From: Lepidonotus clava
Taxonomy: Eukaryota; Annelida; Polychaeta; Phyllodocida; Polynoidae
Length of the DNA: 64,000 nucleotides
Direction: 5' to 3'
Assembly: GCA_936440205.1 (NCBI GenBank)
Contig: OW387136.1
Coordinates: 14,356,788-14,420,787, forward strand
Shown: positions 22,811 to 33,088 of the stretch, piece after piece
How positions within the stretch are numbered: the stretch's first letter is position 1
Layout of the letters: each line of letters begins with the position of its first letter
Made by a program: the position numbers and the translations under genes
The notes under the pieces: generated by a model
The model's database searches: none
Seen by the model: only the letters and a program-made list of their open reading frames with translations
Told to the model about the DNA's origin: nothing

Positions 22811-24111
22811 CCAGCTGATCAATGCAGTCTCCAAACAGAGTCTCTGGCTCACACCCTTTTTAACAGTCACATCCAGCAAACAGTGGCCACTCACCGGCTT
22901 CCAGAACTCTGCTTGGAGGCTGAACCCCCCTGACGTCATCTTACGCTATAGAGGCCCATCTGCCCTGAAATCTAACCCCTAAATATTCGTCTGTGCCAAC
23001 AAACAGAGAGCCAGAGACGCCTCTCAGAGATCTGTGTTGTAGAGGGAGGTGTCTCCAGTTTCCCGCTCTTTTTACCCCTGCCACAAAACGTAGGGTACTG
23101 CAGCAGACGACATTGGGCGTTATGCTTAATTAAATGGGTCAGCGGTTATAGATTGATTCACTTGGAGGTCGGTTGTTATTATTATAAGGATCTTATGCTG
23201 TTTTAATGGATTAAGACAAACTGTGTGACACACACATAAACATTACCATTACCATTAATAAAGGGCATAATTTGACTCATAGCACTCTTGGTCGTACCGA
23301 CAAATATCATGCAAAAAGAGGTAGCATTAAAATTGCTCTTCGTTGACAAAACCAGTCTCATACCAAGGAAACAAAGGAATAGTGGTACTTGATTTAGGGA
23401 TGAATACAGAGAATAATTCAAAAAAAATTGTAACCGTGAGTAGAAACATACTTTCACTAAGGGTTTGGTAGATGTATGTGTGTGCAGTAGATTCTAAAGT
23501 AACGTATGAAAGTGAAAGACCATTTACTGGACAATCTCCCTCTCTATCTCAAATCGCCAAAACAGATCATAGCAAGCAATTCTCTCTTAGCAGAAGCATA
23601 GAGTGGAGGCTAAACCCCAGCTGAATAGATATTCCACTTCACCAAATGCCTCGAAACAGCCAGGAGCCGAACCTAATAGCCATAAACAACTTAAATAAGG
23701 CCATGCCGTCGTAATCGATGAAATCGGAAACTGCAAAAAGGAGCATTTACGTCTAGATTTGCAGGTAGGGAACCTAAAAAGAGCGAGGTCTGACAAGTGT
23801 CAGTGTCAAAGCACGGTTTTTGCACTGCCTCCACTGTGCAGGAATCGGAAGTCATTAATAAGGGACTTCCGGTCTACGTCGCCTCCTGGCGGCTGGTGTT
23901 TGAAGTAGGCCCAACACTTAAATCTATCATATTGATCGTTTTTTAATGTTGAAGTAATGGAGCAACAATGTTTTTTCACATGGATGATCTAGTTTGATGC
24001 ACTTTAAACAGTATAGTCATTCGAAAAGTGAGTTAATCATAATACAGGTTTTAATTTAAGCAGTACCAGCAATGGAAGATGGATTACCCAATAACCAGAC
24101 TCTTCCAAATG

Positions 24112-24190
24112 GCCACATCTCCATTGGTTTAGTGGATAGGATGTCCACCATTTGTGCGGGAGGCCGGGGTTCAATTCTTCCCCCACCACA
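24112..24190 (+). repeat. tRNA-derived SINE head (Glu/Gln-like)
   Basis: TGGTTTAGTGG (24125-24135) is an A box and GGTTCAATTCT (24168-24178) is a B box, at tRNA-like spacing. The acceptor stem does not close and the anticodon arm is irregular, so this is a pseudo-tRNA or SINE head. A body may continue to about 24260. Confidence 0.65.
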
Positions 24191-25248
24191 TCTTTCCCTT
24201 TAATTTCTCTGCGGACTAACCTAGTTACACTGTCGTCTATATGTCGACGAATTGCAAGCCTCCATCCTATACAGTCATTAAACATGGTGTTATTTTGGAT
24301 TTAAAATGATGGAACTAGCATTCCGTAGAAAGGAGGAAAAGAGTGCTGTAGAGGTGGTAAATTCCGTATCTTCCTATTATGTCACACTGCTAATTGTTGG
24401 AAGCCACTCGTGTGTGGAAAGTTGCCCATCTCAGAAGTAACCTGCTGGCGTTCATTGGTCAAAGGTAAATAATCTAGACTGGTTCCCTATTCATGAACTG
24501 TGAACATGGACGAGTTAGGGGTCAGTATTGAATGCTGGAGGGTTAAGAAAAAGGGATATGTACCTAATTTTTCTACAAAAAAAATATATTAGCACAATTG
24601 AATAAAAATGATTTTAAGGCTAGGATTAAACTATGTGGATATCCAAAGTTCCAATCGTTACTGTTGAGAATAGATGAGCTCCCAGATGCGACATTGGCTG
24701 CAATAACACATAAGGCCAAAGATAATTTAAAAAATAGTTCTGTTCAGGTAATAGAGGTCGAAAAAAAAAGATAGGTTAGTCGATTTAACTTTCTTTTTCT
24801 TATGTTTTGTTAATTTACATAAAAAGACTCAGGCGTTCTTGAACGCTCAAAAATCACATCAGACCCCACTACAACAATTTCTAAAATGCACAGATCTCTT
24901 GATCATACACATGCCATTTCCAGTCATTTAAGCCATAGTCATTACATTTCTTTTTTTCAATTACAATGTTCAGTAAAAAAAGATAGATTAGGCCAAAATA
25001 TTAGGGTAGGTCAGGTTACCTGCAGAACACAACATTTTTTAGGCCTAAGAGGAAGCGCCGGCGCTCTAGGCAAGTGCCAAACGAAACCACCCACAAAGTT
25101 TAGGTTCTGTGGCTTATGGATCATGCCCTGCCCTCTGCTATAGTTAGTGCCACGTGGGGGGCACGTGGTACTGTGAATGCTGAGGGGCCCAGACAGCACA
25201 CCCCACTTAGTCTGTCATTGGTCCTTATCTACCGATGAAACAGGGAAG

Positions 25249-25540
25249 CACCAACCAAGTTTATGGTTGGGCGGGGCTGGGTATAGGGGAAAGGCATTAA
25301 TATCTGCATTTGGACCCTCTTTGTAACAAGGGGGCACCAAAGAGGTTTATGGTTGGGAGGGGCTGGGTAGGTAAACGGCATTAATACCTGCATTTGGACC
25401 CTCTTTGTAATAAGGGGGCACCAAAGATGGTTATGGTTGGGGAGGGCTGTGTAAGGCTGCAGGATTAATAATTGCATTTGGACCCACTGTGTAACAGGGG
25501 GGCACCAAAGATGTTTATGGTTGGCAGGGGCTCTGTAAGG
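25249..25540. repeat. 84-86-bp tandem repeat, about 3.4 units
   Basis: Units begin at CACCAA at 25249, 25335, 25419 and 25503. Each contains TTTATGGTTGG, a GGGGCTGGGT-like G-rich stretch, TGCATTTGGACC and GTAACAAGGGGG. The last unit is truncated at about 25540. Confidence 0.92.
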
Positions 25541-25579
25541 ATTCCGGAGAAATTTATTTTAGGATTCTATTTATTAATT

Positions 25580-25660
25580 TATTTGAACCCTGATGAAGGT
25601 TGAAAAACCGAAACATGTTGATTATCACACACTTTAATTCATCTTAATAAAAGTAACCAT
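25580..25660 (+). other. Hammerhead-core-like motif directly after the tandem repeat
   Basis: CTGATGA (25590-25596), then a 4-bp stem closed by a GAAA loop (GGTTGAAAAACC), then GAAAC (25610-25614). This is the order of the conserved core of hammerhead ribozymes, which are known in Penelope-like elements and tandem satellites. A short stem III (AC..GT) is possible, but no convincing stem I is seen, and AATAAA follows at about 25650. It may only be the conserved 3' end of a retroelement. Confidence 0.3.
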
Positions 25661-26089
25661 TGTCCAAAAATTTGGAGTTTGAGTTTGATACAGTTAACAC
25701 CATCGTTCTCATGACTAATTTATTTATCTGGAACCTTTGAAATATGTAAGGAGTTGTTAAATCTTTCTGCCTGTACAATGTTTTCTAAAGGTTCATCATC
25801 AATGTATATCAAACAAACCAGTTAATATATCAAAGATGAGTTATATTGTTGAATGGGTTCGAGTCTTAGGAGGGAGATACTTAGTTTGTCATTGGGTTTA
25901 TTGATGTCGATGTAAAATTTACTTGACTGATGATGACAGTCATTGACTGAATCCATTGTTTGTTGTTGGATAATAGGGCCTGCAACTGGAAGGTCTGCAT
26001 ATGAAGCTGCAGTCAAGCACATTCTAACTAATCCTTCATCATTAATTTTTCAGTCAAATGGTATGCCATAGAGGTAAATGACGAAGACA

Positions 26090-26290
26090 TTCATTGAATA
26101 TACCCCTTTCGGGAGTTCACTTTTGCGCATGCGTGTTTTCTTCCCGCCAAAGCTGTCGGGGGTCAAGCGCAATCTACCAGCCAATGAAGAGAGTCCCTTT
26201 GTACCATGTGACACAATATGGCCGTGCCCAGTGCGAAACTCCCGAGGGCGGTATAGGGTGTGCCCGCCGAAATCTCTTAACTCACCCCTT
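26090..26290. promoter_or_regulatory. Promoter-like GC island in intron 2 (NRF-1, E2F, CCAAT)
   Basis: Within 62 bp lie TGCGCATGCG (26124-26133, NRF-1 core), TTCCCGCCAAA (26141-26151, E2F consensus) and CCAAT (26181-26185), followed by more CpG-rich sequence. This set is typical of promoters of housekeeping genes. A 128-codon plus-strand frame (26078-26464) and a 93-codon minus frame overlap it, but neither is recognised. A nested or alternative transcript start is the likeliest reading. Confidence 0.4.
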
Positions 26291-29200
26291 TTATCAGAAC
26301 ACATTCCATATCTTACCAGCATGAAATTCAATAATCTGTGTACATTGAGATTGACGAGTGGATATCCTACACATTTCTACCCAGGGCTTGGTGAACTGTT
26401 TGAAATCATGACTTTATCCGCCAAAAGTACATTGCTGTGTGATCCACTCACCCTAGGTGTATGATAATGAAGCATTTCATAGAAAGGCCGTTTCTGCTTT
26501 GTGACTGTAGACAGTTAAGTAGATCCAGAGCATACAAATCATCGTCACTCTTCTGAAAGCGATTATCTCAAACAATAATAAACTCCACGTTGTGAATTCA
26601 AAGCAACATCAGTAGATATTTTACAGTTGCAAGATGTTTATTCAAGATGGTAACGTTTAAGATAAATTGGCTTTCAAATAGATAACTCACATCCAACACT
26701 CGATCAGAACACTGGCCATTCTTAAGTCCATAATATACCTATATATACCTGTATCCAGCTTAACTATAGCCCTGAGGCCCCTTGTCTATCAGGGAAAATA
26801 CCCCACCTATGATGTATCTCAGGAACCCTGACCCCTACATGAGTACTTTCACATAAAGTTTTAGTTAAAGGTAGGCGCTCCAGGGGTTCGTTCCCAGTGG
26901 AATGAGCCACAGTAGTGGAACCAGCAACAACACATATTTCACTGCTTATACAAGATATCTATCGTACACGTGCATATTCTTTGCCCATGTGAATGATTTG
27001 CGTATGTTATGTGAGTATGATTACCTCCAGATTAACTGAGAATCAGAGGCACTTTCAGTAATAAGCCCATCCCACATTGGGTATATCCTAGGGTTGGACA
27101 AAATAACTGTTTACATCATCGTTCCTTGTTTCCAAGAGATGAGGTCACTGAAATAAGCAAGAATTATGTTTTTCTATATCTTCAAGGACTGCTTTACCAT
27201 TATGCTTTCTTAAGTTTCATCAGCTGACAGATTTTTAGGTTTGCCAGCCAATCAAAATGCTGTATTTCAGGGCAATATAGGGCTGGACATTATAAGCTAG
27301 GCTGACAGACTTTAACATTGGTCCGATAGGAAAAATGCCAATATAAAGCTACATTTTTCCAAATTTAGGAGCAATCTGTCACCCAAATCGCTTTGGATAA
27401 TTTTGTATTATACAACTGTCTTCCAGGAATAAGCATAGAGGCAATGTTGAAAATATTTCATGGTAAACCTTAAGTGTTGGTGTAAACTGGGATGGGCTAA
27501 TTGTACAAGTACCAGCACAAAATAAAAAGAAACACGGTATTGTATAAGATTGCTATGTTTAGGACAAATTCAATTTCAGATGGACTGCTCACAAAAGGAA
27601 ACAGTCAAAAAAAATCTTTTTGTCGCTTTTGTAACACTTGCTAAGACATAAGACTTGACGATCTGAGGAAAACTAGTGTGTGGTTCTATCATGTCACCAG
27701 ACATTCTCTAAATGCTTTTTGTATCTTAAGCATACGTATGATGTACTCACATATGTATGAATATATGATTTTGAAAACAATACATATCAGCATAGGCCTA
27801 TAATATTAAACCCTTATATTGTAAAGGTAAATAGTCGTAGGACCTCAGGAGATCTAGATGGGAAAATGTCAGAACAGAAGATCCAGCTAAGAGCATACAA
27901 AATTATGTGGCCTTTTATTCAACTTCTGTCAAACAACATCGATCAGGATGCTTGGTTAGAAGATAAGTCCTAGAAAAGGCTAAAGCTTTGTGGCATTGTT
28001 CTGATTAGTACTTGTAACTCGGACAACAAAATGATGACTTATAGTTTCCCTCCGTAGAATCCAAACCTCGTTGCTTATGATATCAGGAATGAAACTGATT
28101 GGAAATCTTCATTTCCTTCTCATACAAGAAAGTCAACTTTATGACTTATTGATTTTATTTCTTAAACAATTACGCATACACATCTTAATTATAGATTATA
28201 TCATCACTAAAGTTGAGAAAGAAATGTCCTACAGAATGCTCCAATATTAGCCTGAAAAGATTATGGAAACAAACATATTACTCCTGATGTAACAGGCATC
28301 GTTAAGACTGCCAGGTTTACGTTGTGGGAATGGGCCCAGGGGGGGTCACAAACTATGACTGTCGGTAGGGAACTAACCCATGCCCCACACTTGACTTACA
28401 GTGGGTGGGGTGGGCCAACAGGTCGCCTCTATTTGTAGAAGGTAAACACAACAACCAACTGTCATACTCAGAGGGCACTGAGATGATAACTGGTCCCTCC
28501 TCAAGCCTGTATTCCACATACCAAATTGTATGCTGGAGATTTTGTATTCGTCTGGTTTTCTCTGAGAATATGGCACGAAATCATACCTCCCATATACCAT
28601 TAACTGAAGATAAAGAACATGTCTATTGATAACATCAATTATGTTATTCAGTAAAGTTCCGAGTTACATAGTGCTCAGTTGGATGGTATTTTAATGAAGG
28701 GTGACAGGACCTCAAAACAATAAAACAGCTAACTTGTGTATCAGGTGGACGTACAAGTCTTCTAGAACAAAGACCGTTTGACCTTTTTAAGTATTTGAGC
28801 TTTGCACAATGGACTGTCCTTTGGGTCAGTTAGAAAGGTCGGGAACCTTTAATACTGTAAAAGGTCACTGCAAGGTGTGATGCCCTTTCCCACTTCCTAC
28901 CAGTAATGTGTTTGTTAGAAACTTCCCTTGGCATACCAAAGTTTCTACTTCTAGGTGTTGTGGCTAAATTGGCAACTTCTCTTCCCCTCACACCTTTAGT
29001 TTCTCCACAAACTTCCTCCTTTCCTGTTGTTTTTCTTACATATTCAAACAAACATGCTGCTGCATTTGTGCATTTGCCTAAACGAATGTACTATTTACTC
29101 TTGCAAACGATGGCATGAGCATTCCCTAAGTTACCCCATTCCTTAAATTTGATAACACAATTTTTTTACGAATCCTAGATCTTCAAATGGTGTGCACATC

Positions 29201-29750
29201 ATAATTATGCATGGGACAGTTTATCCATCTTACGTATCACCTTTAAAAAGTTGTGGACCATTAAGTCGCATTGAGATCCCAGATCACAAACCATGATCCT
29301 AATGTAAAAGTGGGCTTTTCTTACAGCTATTCTTACAGCTATTGGAAGAGCAAAATTTAATTGTGAAGTAGATTGTTTCAATAAAAAAAAGAAGAAATTC
29401 TTTAGCTCTTACAAAGCTCACCTGCTAGGGAGATTAGGATGGTCCGAGACTGAAGTGTTTCACTGACTTCAATGTATCCGGGACTGAAGTGTTTCATTGA
29501 CTCCAATGTCCCCATTCCAACTCCTCATGGGTTACTAGTTTAGATAATTGCATAATAAGCAACAAAAAAACTATTAGCATTAGGAATAGATGTGTAAAAA
29601 TGAAAAACAAAAATAAACAGCTAAACGTGTAAAAAGACTAGCTGAATGTGTAAAAAGACCAGCAAAATAAGTAAAAGACCAATCAAGTGAATAAAAAAGA
29701 CCCGCCTAATATGTTGGACATGAAGGTCCTATTTAAATATCAACCCCAGG

Positions 29751-29931
29751 CAGTGGCGGATCTAGGGGGGGGGGGGAGCAAAAGGGGCAATTGTCCCCCT
29801 CGACTCAAGGGACAAAATTATGGCATCTTAAAATTGTAAAAATCTGTGTAAAAATGGTGCTTTCATTTTTCATTTTTAAAGGGTGTTCAGGGTTTGCCCT
29901 CCCTAGAGCACTGACTCTGGATCCGCCCCTG
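29751..29931. mobile_element. hAT-type miniature element
   Basis: Inverted ends CAGTGGCGGATCTAG and CTGGATCCGCCCCTG bound 181 bp without coding capacity. Long G-runs lie just inside the left end. These termini are typical of hAT-superfamily elements. No clean 8-bp target duplication is visible. Confidence 0.75.
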
Positions 29932-30203
29932 CCGGGAGAACCGGCCTGGAGGCAGTGGTGAAACCCCTCAATTCCTCCACGCGTAACACGGTGAGAGGGA
30001 CGAGTTAGGGTAAGGGTCCCCATGTGTGGTGAGTTTACTACAATGGCCGGTAGGGGGCTACGGCTGTCTGCACACAGTCTGTATACCTGTCTCAGGTAAC
30101 CCACACCACCTGGAGCAGGGGGCTGGAGAGATGGGGAGGGGCGTCTGGTACCGTGAACTGACTACTGGAGGAATATGGTCCTGCGCCATTGTATAATAGG
30201 GAA

Positions 30204-30334
30204 CAGTAGCGGATTTAGGGTGGGGGGTGCCCCCCCCCCCCCCTCTTTTGCCCACATATTAATTATTTTAATGTAAATTTTTTGCTATAGAATGCGCCCC
30301 GCCCCCCACATTATTTTCAAATTCCTAGATGCTG
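30204..30334. mobile_element. hAT-type miniature element, diverged copy
   Basis: Starts CAGTAGCGGATTTAGG and ends at CCTAGATGCTG. The internal C-rich run and TTATTTTCAAA block match the copy at 47.7 kb. Confidence 0.6.
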
Positions 30335-31230
30335 GGTTGGGGTAAATTGGTGTGTATAAACTTTGCATTTCGATATATAGACCGCATTCATAGGTTTATG
30401 TTTCTCAAATTTGCAAAAACGTTAGAAAGATTTAGAAATAGGTGCTGCTCGGCCAGATTGCATGTGGAAACCAACCGCGGTTTGCTTCAGCCGCTACAGT
30501 CTCTAATGTTAAAGGATTTGATTTTGACTACATGTAGTGGCATAATATTGTGGACCATACTGTGCAAGAAATAAAAAAATACTGGAATCATGACCATGGT
30601 TGTCTTGCCTTCTCTGAGCCATTTTCTCTTTGTTACAATGTTTCTATACATACAGAGATACAATATCAACAATATCTCTACCACATTATAAAGGTATTAG
30701 ACTGATGCGAATAGAATACATAGAGTAATTAGCAGCAGAATCATGTGATGAGAACCAACTTTTACAAGAACCACGCCCAGACAAAAGGGGTCCATATGTG
30801 ACTTCAGAGGGTTCTAAGTGAACCCAGCCAGCAGTGATTTCAGTGACAGGCATGTTCCACTACTGAAGACCCTTCGCCACTGAATGTCAGAGGTGGAAAA
30901 TGCCATGATAAATGGCCAAAGAGTCAAAGATTGATACTTCATGGTTCTGGTTTCAGGTTCTACTTTTTATGGTCCCTGTGTTTTCTCTGGCAGAAAAGGC
31001 AAATAATTCCGTTGATACCCAGGTTCTGTGGGTTGGCTCTGAGTTTTTCTTCCAGGGCTCCTTCAAGTGAAAAGGTGAATAATTTCTTGTAGTTCTAAAC
31101 CTAATGGTTTTGGTGTGTTTGTGTGACGAGAAGGATAGATGTGTAAATTGGACTGGCAAGTTGTCTTGTAATGGTAGACTAATGTAAGAGTACACAGGTG
31201 TACGTCTGAGGTTGTTTTTACAGTATTCAC

Positions 31231-31242
31231 TGCGCATGCGCA
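31231..31242. promoter_or_regulatory. NRF-1-type palindrome
   Basis: TGCGCATGCGCA, a full NRF-1 consensus, isolated in AT-rich intron 2 about 600 bp downstream (in gene sense) of exon 2. Confidence 0.25.
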
Positions 31243-31856
31243 TGTTCAAACGTCCAGGAAGTTGTTTTGACAGCAGATGACCTCGGTTTTCAGAACAGAA
31301 AATTTCTTTGATTTTTTTTTCTGGGGCAATAACTCAAAATGAGCTGTTTGGACACCATGTGGAAGTACTAAAATTAAGTGATTATTCAAATAACACGTGA
31401 GATTGGCACTTTTTAACTCGCTAATCCATATTAAATCAAATTCTCCCTTATCATTTGTACAAACACTCTTGTTGGTTTAGCATTTCATGTTTTATCTTTA
31501 GAGCTATTGGATTTGAAATCATTTCAAAAGGTTAGATTGATATTTCCAATGCACCACTATCAGGAATGACAGCTATAACTGGATAACAGTTAAGTTTATT
31601 TGAATGCTTCATTTCACTACAATTTGCATAACGTGCACTCTTACATTGCTGTACAATTGATAACTATGAATGGTGAAGATGATTATTATTATTTAGTTTG
31701 AATCTTAGTTGCTTCGTTCCGAACTATACACTGCACTTGATTTATTACAATGTTTGAACACCTTTGAGTTGACCCCACAATAATTGAAAGTTGCAAGTAT
31801 CAATCTCTTGGAAAACCCTATTAAAGTCTGGACATTTTTGAGCATTAGTTTCTTAC

Positions 31857-31960
31857 CTGGAAGGTGCCCATGGTGGTGGTCTCGTCCTCGGCGTTATCAG
31901 GAACAGCGACCAGCATGAAGCCGAGCAGACGTTGGTTGGGGTAAGTCCCGTTGATCGTCA
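31857..31960 (-). CDS. SPON1: F-spondin coding exon 2: Reeler domain
   Basis: The exon is 104 nt, between acceptor CTCATTACAG| and donor |GTAAGAAAC. It enters in phase 1 (split Val codon, residue 101) and leaves in phase 0. It encodes TINGTYPNQRLLGFMLVAVP followed by an acidic stretch and TTTMGTFQ, residues 102-135. This lines up with the human F-spondin stretch around YFRGFTLIALRENREGDKEE and HAGTFQ. The alternating hydrophobic strands fit the Reeler beta-sandwich. The 5' end of this exon, with its acceptor, has been copied several times into intron 1 just upstream (32030-33090), an unusual arrangement described separately. Confidence 0.93.
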
Positions 31961-32029
31961 CTGTAATGAGGGAAGTCAGGAGTTAGTTTTAACTTTATAA
32001 GATAATATACAACATATATTAAACGTACA

Positions 32030-33088
32030 GACATTGGTTGGCCGATGTCCCATAGATCGTCAGTGTATTGGGTGGGGCATGAAACCTGATATGTAATCTG
32101 AAAACCGTCCAGCTAAATAAAAATGTTTCATAACAAGAAGCAAATTAGCTACAAAGTTCCGCTCATGTATGAGCGATGGTCATCCCTCAGTAAACTAAAG
32201 GCCCTCCTAATACCAGAGGGCTATGTGTAATATGGGCTATAATTATACTGATCACCACCACTCCTGCTGTCATACACAGATTATGGATGGGTTTAAGAAA
32301 GGGCTACTACTAGGTCCTAGTACTGAGTGACCTGTCACTCACCCACCTGGGACTGCCCACTTGCAGGTGAGAGTAGTGGTCCTAATTCGAAGGGGTGAGT
32401 GATATTTAGCTCAGTCATTGGTTATGTAACCTACTTCTAGTTTCTCACACTGCCTGATTCTAACAACAATTGGAGGACAATGCCCTTCGACAGCTGAACA
32501 TGAGATTATGTAACTGGTCATTGAGAACAATGAGAAATTAATGGTTTAAGACATGACTGATTGAGGGAGTCCCCATCTTTAGCTACTATACTATATAGAT
32601 ATAACTAGGGACTCCCAAAAAAAGGTTATGAGTAAGTTTTGATTTTATGATATATACCAGCCAGTATATAACTGCTTGATGCCGGTTGGAGTAAGTAATG
32701 TTGATCGTCACTGTAATAAGGGAATTTAAGACTTAGTTTTAATTTCAGTTGATAATACAATAACCAGATGCTAATCAAGGAAAGTCCTGTTGTATAAAAC
32801 ATAGAAACCCTGGTTGGGATATGTCCCGTTGATTGTCACTGTAATGAGGGAAGTTATGAGTATGTTTGGATTTTTAAATTTATGATATATACCAGCCAGT
32901 TTAAAACTGCTTGATGCCAGTTGGACAGTTGCAGTAAGTATTCTTAGTCATCACTGTGATGAGGGAAGTTATGAGTGAGTATGGCTCTTCTATTGGATAA
33001 ATTAGATTAGTCAGAATTACAGACCAGACACTGGTTCAAGAAGGTGCTGACCCATATCTAAAAGATGGTCATTGTAATAAGCAAAAGG
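32030..33088 (-). repeat. Serial decayed duplications of the exon-2 acceptor region
   Basis: Five degenerate copies of the intron-1/exon-2 junction lie just upstream of true exon 2: about 32030-32080, 32680-32757, 32810-32870, 32916-32990 and 33028-33088. Each retains part of the acceptor plus about 30 bp of exon. The 32.81-kb copy still reads ATTACAG|TGACAATCAACG, giving TINGTYPNQ, against exon 2 TINGTYPNQ. The copies at 32.68 and 32.92 kb keep an AG acceptor, and two have lost it. None includes the exon-2 donor. A longer unit of about 230 bp (ATATACCAGCCAGT...) is itself duplicated at 32.65 and 32.88 kb. Confidence 0.8.

Larger units (their letters stand above)
9890..31856 (-). other. F-spondin intron 2 (22 kb)
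   Basis: A very long intron. Stretches 10.0-13.9, 15.1-16.5, 16.8-19.9, 23.0-24.1, 26.5-29.7 and 30.4-31.8 kb show only AT-rich sequence with scattered short open frames and no recognisable exon. Named repeats and regulatory candidates inside it are listed separately. Confidence 0.8.

Noticed and set aside
24112-24190. Functional tRNA-Glu or tRNA-Gln gene
   Set aside because: The 5' and 3' acceptor strands do not pair and the anticodon loop is not well formed.
26078-26464. 128-codon plus-strand open frame over the promoter-like island
   Set aside because: GC-rich sequence with few stops. A 93-codon minus frame and a 76-codon plus frame overlap the same bases, and none resembles a known protein.
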